A DNA stretch of 64,000 nt from NCBI GenBank assembly GCA_014191195.1, contig BJGZ01000006.1:1-64000 (forward strand). Reading direction: 5' to 3'. This document shows, piece by piece, positions 1 through 9,476 of this stretch (position 1 is the first letter of the stretch; the number at the start of each line of letters is the position of its first letter). The stretch comes from Chlorobiota bacterium. GTDB taxonomy: Bacteria; Bacteroidota; Ignavibacteria; Kapaibacteriales; UBA961. The position numbers and the translations under genes were made by a program. Under the pieces are notes generated by a model. The model was not told where the DNA came from. It saw only the letters and a list, made by a program, of their open reading frames with translations, and did no database searches.

Positions 1-2
1 AT

Positions 3-62
3 GTGGTTAAAATGGTAGCAGGCCCATATATCGATCAACAACAGATATCAGTTACTAAATAA
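3..62 (+). CDS. 3' end of an unidentified gene (partial)
   Basis: The frame beginning at base 3 is open to a TAA at 60-62 and encodes about 19 C-terminal residues (ending AGPYIDQQQISVTK). A strong terminator follows directly, which supports this as a true gene end. Too little remains to identify the family. It runs in from before the window. Confidence 0.45.
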   Translation: MVKMVAGPYIDQQQISVTK

Positions 63-83
63 AACGAGTAACAGAATATATGA

Positions 84-117
84 AAGGGTAGAAGGTTTTC
101 CTTCTACCCTTTTTTTA
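84..117 (+). terminator. Rho-independent terminator
   Basis: A perfect 12-bp stem (left arm 84-95, loop TTTT, right arm 100-111) runs into a T tract. It closes the transcription unit entering from the left and separates it from the HtrA gene. Confidence 0.9.
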
Positions 118-213
118 TTATATGAAAAGATTTTGCAACAATGAATGGTTATAATCGTTATATAAATCAGTTTTAAAAATACATGTATTTACTTATCTCT
201 TAAAAGGTTTACA

Positions 214-1764
214 ATGCTAAAAAGACCTCTTGTCTCGGCTGTTATTTTAATAGGCGTTGGCATTATCTTTGGTATTGCCTTAGTATCAAGTATAACTACA
301 GGCGGAATCTCATCTGTTTTTGCAGCTAATAAGGAAATTGGAGCTAAGACAGCCCCGGTAAATCTAAGTTCACAAGTTCAAGCAATTAATGAAGCTTTTG
401 CAAATGCCAGTAAAGCAGTTAATGCAACAGTAGTTAATATTAATGTAATTACTGAAACTAAAGTTAGCAATAATAGAATGCAAGATTTATTTAGGTTTTT
501 TGGAAGCCCAAATGAAATCCCAAATGATGAAGATAAAAGTGAACCAGAAACACAGAGATCTGAAGGTGCAGGTTCTGGAGTTATCGTTTCAGAAGATGGT
601 TATATAATTACTAATAATCATGTAGTTGCAGATGCAAAAGAAGATGGAATTAAAGTAATTCTATCCGATAGAAAAGAATATAAAGCAAAATTGATAGGCC
701 GAGATCCTCTAACCGATATAGCAGTCATTAAAATTGAGGCGCAAAATTTACCTGTAGCACATATCAGCAATAGTGATGAAGTGCTTATTGGTGAAATGGT
801 AATTGCTGTAGGAAATCCATTAGGATTAAATTCAACAGTTACATCAGGAATAGTAAGTGCTATTGGAAGAGGAGCATTAGGACTCAATAAAGATAAATAT
901 GCAGTTGAAAATTTTATTCAAACAGATGCTGCTATCAATCCAGGCAATAGTGGTGGAGGATTGTTTAATCTTAAAGGAAGTTTGATTGGAGTTAATACTG
1001 CAATTGCATCAAGGACAGGATATTTTTCAGGATATGGATTTGCAATTCCAGCAAATCTAGTTCGTGCAGTTGCAATGGATTTAATCGAAGATGGGAAAGT
1101 TGATAGAGGTTATATTGGAATTTCTTTAAGGCCAATTGATGAACTATCTTCTAAATCATTAAAACTTGAAAAAGTTGCCGGTGCTTTAGTAGATGATGTA
1201 CTTAAAGATAGTCCAGCAGAAAAAGCAGGTATAGAAGCAGGAGATGTAATTCTTGAATTAGATGGAAAACCTATAAATTCATCAAATGATTTACAAAGTT
1301 ATGTCGCTCAGAAAAGAGCTGGTGATAAAGTTAATTTAAAGCTTTGGAGAGATGGTAAATCACTTACTAAATCTGTGACATTAAAACGCAGAGATAAAGA
1401 TGATGTAGCATCAGCAGATGATACAGATTCTGATTCAAATTCATCTGCAGAAGAATCAACCAATAAACCAGTTAGCTTTAAAGAACTTGGATTTAGTATT
1501 GGGCCATTAACAGATAAAGTTAAAAAAGAAATGGAAATTGAGACTGGAGTATTGATAACAAAAGTAGATACATATAGTCCAGCTGCTGAACGTGGAATCT
1601 TTCCCAATGGAATAATCGTAAAAGCTGATAAACAACAATTAAACTCAACCGGACAATTAAAAAAAATGGTTGAATCAAGAAAAGGTGATGTAATCAGATT
1701 GCAGATCAAATATAAAGAAGGAACAAGATTGGTATTTATGGAAGTACCAAAAGATAAAAGCTAA
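214..1764 (+). CDS. degP/degQ-like (htrA): HtrA/Deg-family periplasmic serine protease
   Basis: A trypsin-like protease/chaperone of envelope quality control, 516 residues, the usual Deg length. An N-terminal hydrophobic segment (about residues 6-26) acts as signal peptide or anchor. The catalytic triad is visible as His136 (in TNNHVV), Asp168 (in DPLTDIAVIK) and Ser246 (in GNSGGG). Two PDZ domains follow at about residues 300-390 and 430-512, joined by an acidic Asp/Ser/Glu-rich linker (about 395-418). The family degrades or refolds misfolded exported proteins. The ATG is preceded by AAAAGGTTTACA, a weak ribosome site. It stands between a terminator and the omega gene, probably as a single-gene unit. 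DegP and DegQ cannot be separated by reading. Confidence 0.95.
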   Translation: MLKRPLVSAVILIGVGIIFGIALVSSITTGGISSVFAANKEIGAKTAPVNLSSQVQAINEAFANASKAVNATVVNINVITETKVSNNRMQDLFRFFGSPNEIPNDEDKSEPETQRSEGAGSGVIVSEDGYIITNNHVVADAKEDGIKVILSDRKEYKAKLIGRDPLTDIAVIKIEAQNLPVAHISNSDEVLIGEMVIAVGNPLGLNSTVTSGIVSAIGRGALGLNKDKYAVENFIQTDAAINPGNSGGGLFNLKGSLIGVNTAIASRTGYFSGYGFAIPANLVRAVAMDLIEDGKVDRGYIGISLRPIDELSSKSLKLEKVAGALVDDVLKDSPAEKAGIEAGDVILELDGKPINSSNDLQSYVAQKRAGDKVNLKLWRDGKSLTKSVTLKRRDKDDVASADDTDSDSNSSAEESTNKPVSFKELGFSIGPLTDKVKKEMEIETGVLITKVDTYSPAAERGIFPNGIIVKADKQQLNSTGQLKKMVESRKGDVIRLQIKYKEGTRLVFMEVPKDKS

Positions 1765-1833
1765 GTTTGGTTATTTGAAATAGATACACTAAATTTACCG
1801 TCCCTATTTACACTAATTGGAAATAAAAGTACT

Positions 1834-2130
1834 ATGAGTACATATATTGTTAATCCCGTAGAAGTACGGATGAAAGAGTCTTCAAAAGGCAGTATCTATC
1901 AATCTATCGTGGCGATGGGATTGCGTGCACGTCAGGTAAATGATCAAATCAAGACACAATTGACAGCACGTATGGAAAATGTTGAGACTGATGCTGATGA
2001 ATCAGAAGGCCCTAATTTTGATAAATTAGCTATTAGTAGAGAATTTGATATTCTTCCAAAACCAATATTTATTGCAATGAAAGAAACAATGGACGGCAAA
2101 CTCACATTTCGTATGAATGACGATAAATAA
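1834..2130 (+). CDS. rpoZ: RNA polymerase omega subunit
   Basis: A 98-residue protein resembling the Bacteroidota/Chlorobiota form of omega. The core motif GLRARQVNDQIK (about residues 30-41) corresponds to the conserved ARQ segment that binds the beta-prime C-terminus. The tail after residue 50 is acidic, as is common. Omega aids assembly and stability of RNA polymerase. Its place directly before coaBC matches the frequent rpoZ-coaBC neighbourhood in bacteria, although a terminator separates them here. The assignment rests on the short motif, length and context. Confidence 0.85.
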   Translation: MSTYIVNPVEVRMKESSKGSIYQSIVAMGLRARQVNDQIKTQLTARMENVETDADESEGPNFDKLAISREFDILPKPIFIAMKETMDGKLTFRMNDDK

Positions 2131-2160
2131 TATTATAGAAGTATAGTGAATTATTATAAA

Positions 2161-2196
2161 AAGCCATCGAATGCTATTAGCTCGATGGCTTTTTAT
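2161..2196 (+). terminator. Terminator after rpoZ
   Basis: The arms AGCCATCGA (2162-2170) and TCGATGGCT (2182-2190) form a 9-bp stem followed by a T run. It sits 30 bases past the rpoZ stop and 40 bases before coaBC. Confidence 0.8.
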
Positions 2197-2237
2197 GTAA
2201 TATGTAAAGTATAGATTTGTTAATTGGTAACATTGCA

Positions 2238-3593
2238 ATGACATTATATCAAAAGAAAATAGTACTTGGAATAAGTGGAAGTATTGCAGCTTATAAAGCT
2301 CCTATGATTGTAAGAGAACTAATTAAAAGGGGTGCAGAAGTGCGTGTTATTATGACGCCTTCAGCAGAGAAGTTTGTTTCTAAAACTGTACTGATGAATC
2401 TTTCCAAATATCCAGTTGCAATAGAAATGTTTGAAGATGATATTCAATCTGGGGGTTCTTGGCATATTCAACTTGCTCATTGGTGCGATGCAATGCTTAT
2501 TGCACCATGTTCGGCAACTACACTTGCTAGGCTAGCTACTGGATTTTATGATACAGCTCTTTCTATTGTTGCATGTGCCGTTCCCAAACATATTCCTCTT
2601 ATTATTGCCCCAGCAATGGACAGTGATATGTGGATGCATCCAGCTGTATTAAGAAATGTACAAAAGATTGAAGAAGATGGAGTCATAATTATACCACCAG
2701 AAACTGGAGAATTAGCATCTGGAATTATAGGCCAAGGTAGATTGCCAGAGATTGACTTATTGCTTGAATATGTTGAACATGCATTGTCTATTTCTACATC
2801 AAGTTCATATTCGACAGATGCGTCTCAATCAGGAAATAATAAATCAATCTCGATAGTATCTAAAGATTACATAACAGATGCACTGTTGGATAGAGATTCG
2901 CATTTAGATTCTGAACAGAAAATACAACCACAAATCTTTTATGGTAAGAAAATACTTATTACGGCAGGTCCAACAATAGAAAAAATAGATGATGTGCGAT
3001 TTATAAGTAATTTTTCTTCTGGAAAAATGGGATATGCATTAGCCGAACAAGCAGCTGCTATGGGAGCTTTAGTTACTTTGATTTCAGGTCCAGTGCATTT
3101 ACCAATGCCAAAAGGATCAATAAAAATAATAGATGTCGAATCTGCCCAACAAATGTATGATAAAACAGTTGCTTCTTTCCATCAGACTGATATTGCAATA
3201 TTATGTGCAGCAGTAGCAGATTATACTCCTAAAAATCAAATTTCAGGTAAATTAAAAAAGGGAGATTTAGGAGAAAATATGATAGTAGAGTTAATCAGGA
3301 CACCAGATATTTTATCTGCAATAGGGAAGAGTAAAACATCTCAACAATATGTAGTAGGATTTGCATTAGAATCAGAAAATGCAATACAATATGGAAAAGA
3401 AAAGTTGGTTAAAAAGAATACAGATATGATTGTTGTCAATTCAGTTCATGCTCCAGATAGTGGGTTTCAAGGTGATAATAATACTGTTACAATACTTGCA
3501 AAAGACGGAAGAGAAGTTTCATATCCTGCAATGGCAAAACATGATTGTGCTAATGCAATCTTGTATTCAATTGGAGCTATGATAAATCCATAA
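2238..3593 (+). CDS. coaBC: Bifunctional phosphopantothenoylcysteine decarboxylase / phosphopantothenate-cysteine ligase
   Basis: The two-domain coenzyme A enzyme. The N-terminal flavoprotein (CoaC) begins with [12 protein letters not shown] and carries the FMN/substrate segments [14 protein letters not shown] and PAMDSDMW. The C-terminal CoaB domain starts near residue 235 with ILITAGPT and has [19 protein letters not shown] and a lysine-rich KLKKG motif. It ligates cysteine to 4'-phosphopantothenate and decarboxylates the product to 4'-phosphopantetheine. I chose the ATG at 2238 because the domain starts directly after it; an in-frame start at 2217 adds seven unconserved residues. A Ser/Asp-rich linker of about 50 residues between the domains (about 185-233) is longer than usual. 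Its stop overlaps the next start by one base. Confidence 0.95.
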   Translation: MTLYQKKIVLGISGSIAAYKAPMIVRELIKRGAEVRVIMTPSAEKFVSKTVLMNLSKYPVAIEMFEDDIQSGGSWHIQLAHWCDAMLIAPCSATTLARLATGFYDTALSIVACAVPKHIPLIIAPAMDSDMWMHPAVLRNVQKIEEDGVIIIPPETGELASGIIGQGRLPEIDLLLEYVEHALSISTSSSYSTDASQSGNNKSISIVSKDYITDALLDRDSHLDSEQKIQPQIFYGKKILITAGPTIEKIDDVRFISNFSSGKMGYALAEQAAAMGALVTLISGPVHLPMPKGSIKIIDVESAQQMYDKTVASFHQTDIAILCAAVADYTPKNQISGKLKKGDLGENMIVELIRTPDILSAIGKSKTSQQYVVGFALESENAIQYGKEKLVKKNTDMIVVNSVHAPDSGFQGDNNTVTILAKDGREVSYPAMAKHDCANAILYSIGAMINP

Positions 3594-4300
3594 TGAAATC
3601 TATGTATGAACATATTATTCGTTTGCATGTAAAAAAAATAGCAGATCTATTATTAAAGTTTCAGTTTACATGTAATATAGATGAACAAAGTTGGCAAGAA
3701 TATTCTGTCAAATTAATGTTCTTGGAGAAGAATGAACAAATTGGTCATGCACGATTGTATTATGCTCCATCAAAGAAGTCATTTCGCATTGATGCAAGAT
3801 ATATTCATAATGAAGATATATTGGGATTGATTGGAACCAGTACTCCAAAATCTGCTTCTGAAAAAATAAAAAAACATTCAGAGACATATTCAAATCATAT
3901 AGGCCTATCCGCATATGTAGATGGATCGTACATTAAAGGTAAAATAGGCTTTGGTTGTGTAATATTGCTTGATAATGATAAAGTTTTTGAAGACAAAGGA
4001 ACAGTATCGAACCCCGAATATCAAGATTCCAGGCAAGTAGCTGGGGAATTAACTGCAGTTGGTAAAGTGATTCAATGGTGTATAACACATAATCATACAT
4101 CAATTGCTATTTATTATGATTATGCTGGAATAGAAGCGTGGGTTATAGGTACTTGGCGGGCAAAACAACCGCTAACTCAGCGCTATGCAGCATTTGTTAA
4201 AAATTCAGGAATAACAGTGCATTGGAAGAAAGTTGCAGCACATACTGGGAATTATTGGAATGAATATGTAGATGATCTAGCAAAGAAAGGAACTCAATAA
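3593..4300 (+). CDS. Ribonuclease HI family protein with extra N-terminal domain
   Basis: The C-terminal half (about residues 103-235) is an RNase H fold. All four catalytic acids are visible: Asp110 (YVDGS), Glu152 (GELTA), Asp176 (YYDYAG) and Asp227 (YVDDLA), with His217 (AAHTG) at the usual mobile-loop position. It should cut RNA in RNA-DNA hybrids. The first about 100 residues form a separate domain that I do not recognise (Trp/Tyr/Lys-rich, with ARLYYAPSKKSFRID); a hybrid-binding role would be inference. The ATG overlaps the coaBC stop by one base (TAATG), so the two are probably translationally coupled. A second ATG lies at 3602. Confidence 0.85.
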   Translation: MKSMYEHIIRLHVKKIADLLLKFQFTCNIDEQSWQEYSVKLMFLEKNEQIGHARLYYAPSKKSFRIDARYIHNEDILGLIGTSTPKSASEKIKKHSETYSNHIGLSAYVDGSYIKGKIGFGCVILLDNDKVFEDKGTVSNPEYQDSRQVAGELTAVGKVIQWCITHNHTSIAIYYDYAGIEAWVIGTWRAKQPLTQRYAAFVKNSGITVHWKKVAAHTGNYWNEYVDDLAKKGTQ

Positions 4301-4340
4301 AAAATGGATATATGAATAACATATATCCATTTTATTATAT
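4301..4340. terminator. Bidirectional terminator between convergent genes
   Basis: A 13-bp stem (4302-4314 with 4320-4332, loop AATAA) is flanked by A-rich sequence on the left and T-rich sequence on the right. It can therefore end both the RNase H unit and the oppositely directed glyS. Confidence 0.8.
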
Positions 4341-4350
4341 AGATAGATTA

Positions 4351-5769
4351 CTAAATATGTGCAGAAAGATATTCTTTTACTGTAGAAATATTAATTCTTT
4401 CTTGCTGCATTGTATCGCGATTTCTAATTGTAACGGCTTGATCAACGATTGTTTGATTATCGATAGTAATGCAAAAAGGAGTACCAATTTCATCTTGGCG
4501 ACGATATCGCTTACCAATTGAACCAGATTCATCCATTTGTACCCGCCAGGTCTTTTGCAAATCACGATATAAAGGCTCTGCAATTTCTGGTAAACCATCT
4601 TTACTTGTTAAAGGAAACACAGCAGCTTTCACAGGTGCTAATAAAGGATGAAATCTCAAAACAGATCGTTTTTCAGAATTACCATTTTCAGCCATAACTT
4701 CTTCTTCGGCAAAAGCATTGCATAAAAATGCCATAAAAGATCTAGACGCGCCAACCGATGTTTCTATAACATAAGGAGTATAACGTTCTTTAGTGACGGT
4801 ATCAACATATTCCTGTTTTTTACCCGAAAATTCTTGATGATTTTTAAGATCAAAATCAGTTCTTGAATGTATACCTTCTATTTCTCCCCAACCAAATGGG
4901 AAAAGGAATTCAATATCGGTTGCAGCAGAAGCATAATGCGCTAATTTTTCATGTGGTTTAGCTCTTAAGACAGAAGCATCCATTCCTAAATTAATAAACC
5001 AATTCCAGCGTTGTTCAAACCAATAGTCAAACCACTCTTTTTCTGTTCCGGGTTTAACAAAATATTGCATTTCCATTTGTTCAAATTCCCTTGTTCTAAA
5101 AAGGAAATTTTTAGTATTTATTTCATTTCTGAAAGCTTTGCCAATTTGTGCAATACCAAATGGAGGCTTTTGACGAGTAGAATCTAAAACATTCTTAAAA
5201 TTAACAAAAATACCTTGGGCAGTTTCAGGTCTTAGATAAACAGTATTTGACATGTCTTCTACAGGACCAACAAAAGTTTTAAACATCAAATTAAAATATC
5301 GCACTTCTGTCCAATCAGTTGTACCGCTTACTGGGTCTGGAATCTGCTCATCAATAATGATAGAGTGGAAGTCAGAAGGTTGTTCTGCTGCATTAAGCCT
5401 AGATTCAATAGTTGTAGCAAGATCATTCTTACCTTTTTTCTGCAACTTCTGAATATAATCTTCAATTAAAGTATCTGCTCGATGCCTAGCTTTACTTACT
5501 TTATTATCAATCATTGGGTCTGTAAATTGTCCAATATGTCCAGAAGCTTCCCAGATTTTAGGATGCATCAAAATAGAAGCATCTAATCCTTCGATATCAT
5601 CTCTATACGTCATAGCTTTCCACCATGCTTCTTTTACATTGCGAAGTAATTCGACACCTAATGGACCATAGTCCCAGCAACCATTTAAGCCTCCATAAAT
5701 TTCTGAAGATTGAAATACGAAACCTCTTCTTTTGCTTAAAGAAAGAAGAGAATCTAAAGGAGATGACAT
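4351..5769 (-). CDS. glyQS: Glycyl-tRNA synthetase, single-chain (alpha2) type
   Basis: A class II aminoacyl-tRNA synthetase of 472 residues that charges tRNA-Gly. The N-terminus has SKRRGFVFQSSEIYGGLNGCWDYGPLG split across the glycine-binding core. Class II motif 2 is seen as FRNEI with the preceding RPETAQGIF, and motif 3 as GASRSFMAFL. The C-terminal anticodon-binding domain is present (KRYRRQDEIGTPF). This is the eukaryotic/archaeal-like homodimeric form used by Bacteroidota, actinobacteria and others, not the alpha2beta2 form. It is convergent with the RNase H gene. Confidence 0.96.
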   Translation of the reverse strand: MSSPLDSLLSLSKRRGFVFQSSEIYGGLNGCWDYGPLGVELLRNVKEAWWKAMTYRDDIEGLDASILMHPKIWEASGHIGQFTDPMIDNKVSKARHRADTLIEDYIQKLQKKGKNDLATTIESRLNAAEQPSDFHSIIIDEQIPDPVSGTTDWTEVRYFNLMFKTFVGPVEDMSNTVYLRPETAQGIFVNFKNVLDSTRQKPPFGIAQIGKAFRNEINTKNFLFRTREFEQMEMQYFVKPGTEKEWFDYWFEQRWNWFINLGMDASVLRAKPHEKLAHYASAATDIEFLFPFGWGEIEGIHSRTDFDLKNHQEFSGKKQEYVDTVTKERYTPYVIETSVGASRSFMAFLCNAFAEEEVMAENGNSEKRSVLRFHPLLAPVKAAVFPLTSKDGLPEIAEPLYRDLQKTWRVQMDESGSIGKRYRRQDEIGTPFCITIDNQTIVDQAVTIRNRDTMQQERINISTVKEYLSAHI

Positions 5770-5944
5770 AATAAAGCCTTCTTTGAGTTTTTGTGAATGT
5801 ACAAAAATACCTTAGTATAGCTAAATAGAAAACAATTCCTTCAGATTTTCATAAATATAGAATAGATCATTTACCTTGATATACCTTCTATATGGGCTTA
5901 ATAGATTATTTTTGATAAAAATACAAGTAGAAAAAGTAAAGTAT

Positions 5945-7270
5945 ATGCATAATCTAGTAGCAATAGTAGGAAGACCCAATGTTGGTAAATCAACATTATT
6001 TAATAGAATTCTAGAACAGCGTGATGCAATTGTAGATGCCACATCTGGAGTTACTCGAGATAGACATTATGGCCAAGGTGAATGGAATGGTTTCGTTTTT
6101 ATGTTAATCGATACAGGTGGAATTATTCCTGAAAGTGATGAATTGTTTGATAAGGCAATTCGTGAACAAGCTCATTTAGCCATAGATGAAGCACAATCAA
6201 TTGTTTTTGTGTGTGATGGACGTGATGGACTTACTCCGGTTGATAAAGAAATTGCTGCTACTTTACGTCAAAGTGGTAAACATATAACCCTTGCAATCAA
6301 TAAATGTGATAATTCAGTTCAAGATGCTCAGTTATTTGAATTCTTTACGCTAGGACTAGGTGAACCTTTTGGTATCTCAGCCATGAATGGTAGAAGTACT
6401 GGAGATTTATTAGATTCTGTAGTTAAGCCTTTGCATAAAACTGATAATAGCATAGAAGATACTCGATTAAAAATTGCTTTGGTTGGGCGTCCAAATGTAG
6501 GAAAATCAAGTATAACTAATGCATTGTTAGGTGTAGATCGAGCCATCGTATCACCAATTCCAGGCACAACAAGGGATGCAATTGATAGCACACTTAAATA
6601 TCATAATGAAGAAATTATATTAATTGATACTGCTGGATTACGCAGACGAAGCCAAATCAAAGAAAATATAGAGATGTATTCTACAATGAGAACCGCAAGA
6701 GCAATAGATAGATGCGATATTGCAGTGGTAGTTTTAGATGCAGAAAGAGGTTTAGAAGCCCAAGATAAAAGAATTATTAATGATGTAATCGATGCTAGGC
6801 GAGGAGTAATCATAGCCGTCAATAAATGGGATGCAATTGAGAAAGAAACAAATACTGCTTTAGAGTTTACTAGAAAAGTGCATAGCGAATTAAAAACTTT
6901 TGATTATGTACCTGTTGTTTATATATCTGCACATACAAAGCAAAGACTTTCCAAACTCATTGATATGGCAAAGGAAGTTCAGGAAAGAAGATTATCAAGA
7001 ATAACAACATCAAAATTGAATGATATTTTACATGAAGAAATATCGAAAACTCCTCCACCAAATTATCGTGGACATGATCTACGAATTAACTACATAACAC
7101 AAACTAAAGTTGCTCCTCCTACTTTCGCATTTTTTTGTAATCATCCTCAAGAATTACCTGATTCTTATAAAAGATTTTTAGAAAGAACACTTCGTAAACA
7201 TCTTGATTTAGAGGGCGTTCCTGTCTCGTTTTTATTTAGGAAAAAAAATAAAAAAGAAGATGAACGTTAA
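5945..7270 (+). CDS. der: Ribosome-associated GTPase Der (EngA)
   Basis: A double-GTPase needed for maturation of the 50S ribosomal subunit. There are two complete G domains. The first has the P-loop GRPNVGKS at residues 9-16, DTGG (G3) and NKCD (G4). The second has GRPNVGKS at 181-188, DTAG and NKWD. A KH-like C-terminal domain ends in a Lys-rich tail (FRKKNKKEDER). I start at the ATG at 5945 because the first G domain begins at once. An upstream in-frame ATG at 5876 adds 23 residues without family support. It is divergent from glyS, with about 175 bases between the two starts that must hold both promoters. Confidence 0.96.
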   Translation: MHNLVAIVGRPNVGKSTLFNRILEQRDAIVDATSGVTRDRHYGQGEWNGFVFMLIDTGGIIPESDELFDKAIREQAHLAIDEAQSIVFVCDGRDGLTPVDKEIAATLRQSGKHITLAINKCDNSVQDAQLFEFFTLGLGEPFGISAMNGRSTGDLLDSVVKPLHKTDNSIEDTRLKIALVGRPNVGKSSITNALLGVDRAIVSPIPGTTRDAIDSTLKYHNEEIILIDTAGLRRRSQIKENIEMYSTMRTARAIDRCDIAVVVLDAERGLEAQDKRIINDVIDARRGVIIAVNKWDAIEKETNTALEFTRKVHSELKTFDYVPVVYISAHTKQRLSKLIDMAKEVQERRLSRITTSKLNDILHEEISKTPPPNYRGHDLRINYITQTKVAPPTFAFFCNHPQELPDSYKRFLERTLRKHLDLEGVPVSFLFRKKNKKEDER

Positions 7271-7325
7271 AGTTTTCTTCGTAAATTTCATGTGTTGTTT
7301 TGTTTATAATTATCTATGAAGTGAT

Positions 7326-9446
7326 ATGCAATACTTAATTACACATCTGTTTCTCATACTTCTAGTTTGTAGTACTGTAATTGCTGAAGATGGAAGGGCT
7401 TATTCTATTCCACTGAAAGTATTAACATCAATAACCCCACAGCCGTCAATTAAATTAGTATGGACAGAAGATCCAACAGCAAAAAAGTATTCTGTGTTTC
7501 GCAAAGATCCATCCGAAATTAATTGGTTTGATCAAACTGCTTGGGGAAAAGAAATTGCAGTATTACAGCAAAATGCAAATTCTTATACAGATAATGAAGT
7601 AGAAATTGGAAAAGAATATGAATATCAAATCATAAGAACTTCTGAATATGCAAACATTACCACAATTAATCTTGGGAATGGAAATGATACCATAACGCAA
7701 TATCTTGGTTTAGGATATGCTCTGGCTGGTATCGATATTCCTGCTGTTCAATATAGAGGTAAAGTTTTAATCATAGTAGATTCTACAATTGCTGATTCTT
7801 TGGCTGTAGAGATAGAAAGATTAAAGCAAGATTTAGTAAAAGAATCGTGGAATGTAGTAATTACTCAAGCACCTAGAACTCCTGTCTTTAATTCTGCAAG
7901 TATTGATATAGTAAAAACTATTATTAAAGTAGAATATGAAAAGAATCCAGATGATCTAAAATCTATACTGTTATTAGGTAGAATTGCTGTCCCATATTCA
8001 GGTGATTTATATCCAGATGGACATCCCGATCATAAAGGAGCTTGGCCTGCAGATGTTTTTTATGCTGATATCGATGGTACATGGACAGATGATAATGTGA
8101 ATAGTGTAACTGCTACAAGAAAAGAAAATAAGAATGAACCTAATGATGGAAAGTTTGATCAATCAGAATTGATGTCCGATATCAGGATTGCCCTTGGTAG
8201 AGTTGACTTTTATCAAATGAATGCATTCCCTGAATCAGAAATCCAATTGTTAAAGCGTTATCTAGACAAAAATCATAGGTTTAGATCTGGGCAAACTAAG
8301 CCTAAATATGCTGCTATTATCGATGATAATTTTCAAGCATATGGCGAAGGATTTTCTGGTACTCCATACAGAGGGTTTGGTCCATTATGTGGCCCCGAAA
8401 ATATAAATGGATCTGGTGATTTCTTTACCACTGATACAATAATGTTTGCTTATGGATGTGGAGCGGGAAGTTATAGTAGCTGCAGCGGAATAGGTGCTAC
8501 TGCAGATTTTGCCACAAAATCTGTCAACAGTGTGTTTACAATGCTTTTTGGAAGCTATTTTGGGGATTGGGATTCAGAAAATAATGTGATGAGAGCTTCA
8601 TTAGCATCTAAAGGTAGTTTGCTAACAACATGTTGGTCTGCACGTCCGCATTGGTTCTTTCATCCAATGGGATTAGGCCGTACCGTTGGAGATATTCTTA
8701 TCACTGCTCAAAATAATGATAAGCAATATCAATCAACTGTATTTTCAACTAAAAAATATAAAGATGGAGTTTGGTATATAATTCAGCCTCGTGGAACACA
8801 TATTTCTTTATTAGGTGACCCAACCTTAAGAATGACATCAAATGAACCATTATTAGCTCCAGACATTATTCAATTATCAGAATCATCTGATAATGCTGTC
8901 ACTGTTCAGTGGTCTGAGGGTGGAGGGAAATTTGATGGATATTGTGTATATAAATCTTCAAGTATAGATGGACCATTCAATCAGATAAATAGTACTCCCA
9001 TTAAGAATCTTACTTATATAGATAAATCTGCCAAAAAAGGTGAAAAAGCTGTGTATCAAGTAAGAACTGTTGCATTAAGAACAACTGCAAGTGGTACATA
9101 TTATGAATCTAGTTCTCCTGTGACTGCCCAGCCTATTACCGTAAAAGTTAATGATCAAGCAATACTTGTACATGCCCCACAATTAAAAGCTATGCCTCAG
9201 CCGGCAATATCATTTGCACAAATACATATTTCATTACCAACGAGCTCTTTTGTAAACTTAGAACTATGTTCAATGCAAGGTAATAGCATTATTACTATTC
9301 AAAATGGATCTTTTGAGGCTGGTGAGCATGGATTTGTACTAAATTTACAAGAAGCAGGCCTATCTAATATTTCAAGTGGGATGTATATGCTCAGATTAAA
9401 AACGCATACATCTACGGTGTCCATGCCATTCCATATTGTACGATAA
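7326..9446 (+). CDS. Secreted gingipain (C25)-like protein with T9SS-type C-terminal domain, probably not an active peptidase
   Basis: A 706-residue exported protein. Residues 1-20 are a signal peptide (hydrophobic, ending VIAED). A fibronectin-III-like domain (about 28-105) is followed by a region resembling peptidase family C25 (about 140-510), a second FN3-like domain (about 515-605) and a C-terminal module (about 620-706). That module has the features of a type-9 secretion sorting domain: a MPQPA start, then an LELCSMQGN strand, an EAGEH turn, SGMYMLRL and a basic end. In C25 enzymes the catalytic His lies in a GHG motif and the Cys follows about 30 residues later. Here the matching segments read YGCGAGS (376-382) and FGSYFGDWD (408-416), so neither residue is evident. 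It may be a surface adhesin or binding protein. The alignment was made by eye. Confidence 0.7.
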   Translation: MQYLITHLFLILLVCSTVIAEDGRAYSIPLKVLTSITPQPSIKLVWTEDPTAKKYSVFRKDPSEINWFDQTAWGKEIAVLQQNANSYTDNEVEIGKEYEYQIIRTSEYANITTINLGNGNDTITQYLGLGYALAGIDIPAVQYRGKVLIIVDSTIADSLAVEIERLKQDLVKESWNVVITQAPRTPVFNSASIDIVKTIIKVEYEKNPDDLKSILLLGRIAVPYSGDLYPDGHPDHKGAWPADVFYADIDGTWTDDNVNSVTATRKENKNEPNDGKFDQSELMSDIRIALGRVDFYQMNAFPESEIQLLKRYLDKNHRFRSGQTKPKYAAIIDDNFQAYGEGFSGTPYRGFGPLCGPENINGSGDFFTTDTIMFAYGCGAGSYSSCSGIGATADFATKSVNSVFTMLFGSYFGDWDSENNVMRASLASKGSLLTTCWSARPHWFFHPMGLGRTVGDILITAQNNDKQYQSTVFSTKKYKDGVWYIIQPRGTHISLLGDPTLRMTSNEPLLAPDIIQLSESSDNAVTVQWSEGGGKFDGYCVYKSSSIDGPFNQINSTPIKNLTYIDKSAKKGEKAVYQVRTVALRTTASGTYYESSSPVTAQPITVKVNDQAILVHAPQLKAMPQPAISFAQIHISLPTSSFVNLELCSMQGNSIITIQNGSFEAGEHGFVLNLQEAGLSNISSGMYMLRLKTHTSTVSMPFHIVR

Positions 9447-9449
9447 GAT

Positions 9450-9476
9450 TAAGCCTCAGAAATGAGGCTTTTTTTA
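9450..9476 (+). terminator. Terminator after the C25-like gene
   Basis: The stem AGCCTCA/TGAGGCT (9452-9458 with 9463-9469, GAAA loop) is followed by seven or more T. It overlaps the stop of the convergent acyltransferase gene by a few bases. Confidence 0.85.

Noticed and set aside
618-887. Antisense open frame inside the HtrA gene
   Set aside because: It is a shadow of a well-supported coding sequence, with no own start context or recognisable protein. The same holds for similar antisense frames throughout the window.
5876-5944. Longer N-terminus for Der
   Set aside because: The first G domain begins within ten residues of the ATG at 5945, as in the family. The extra residues are unsupported.
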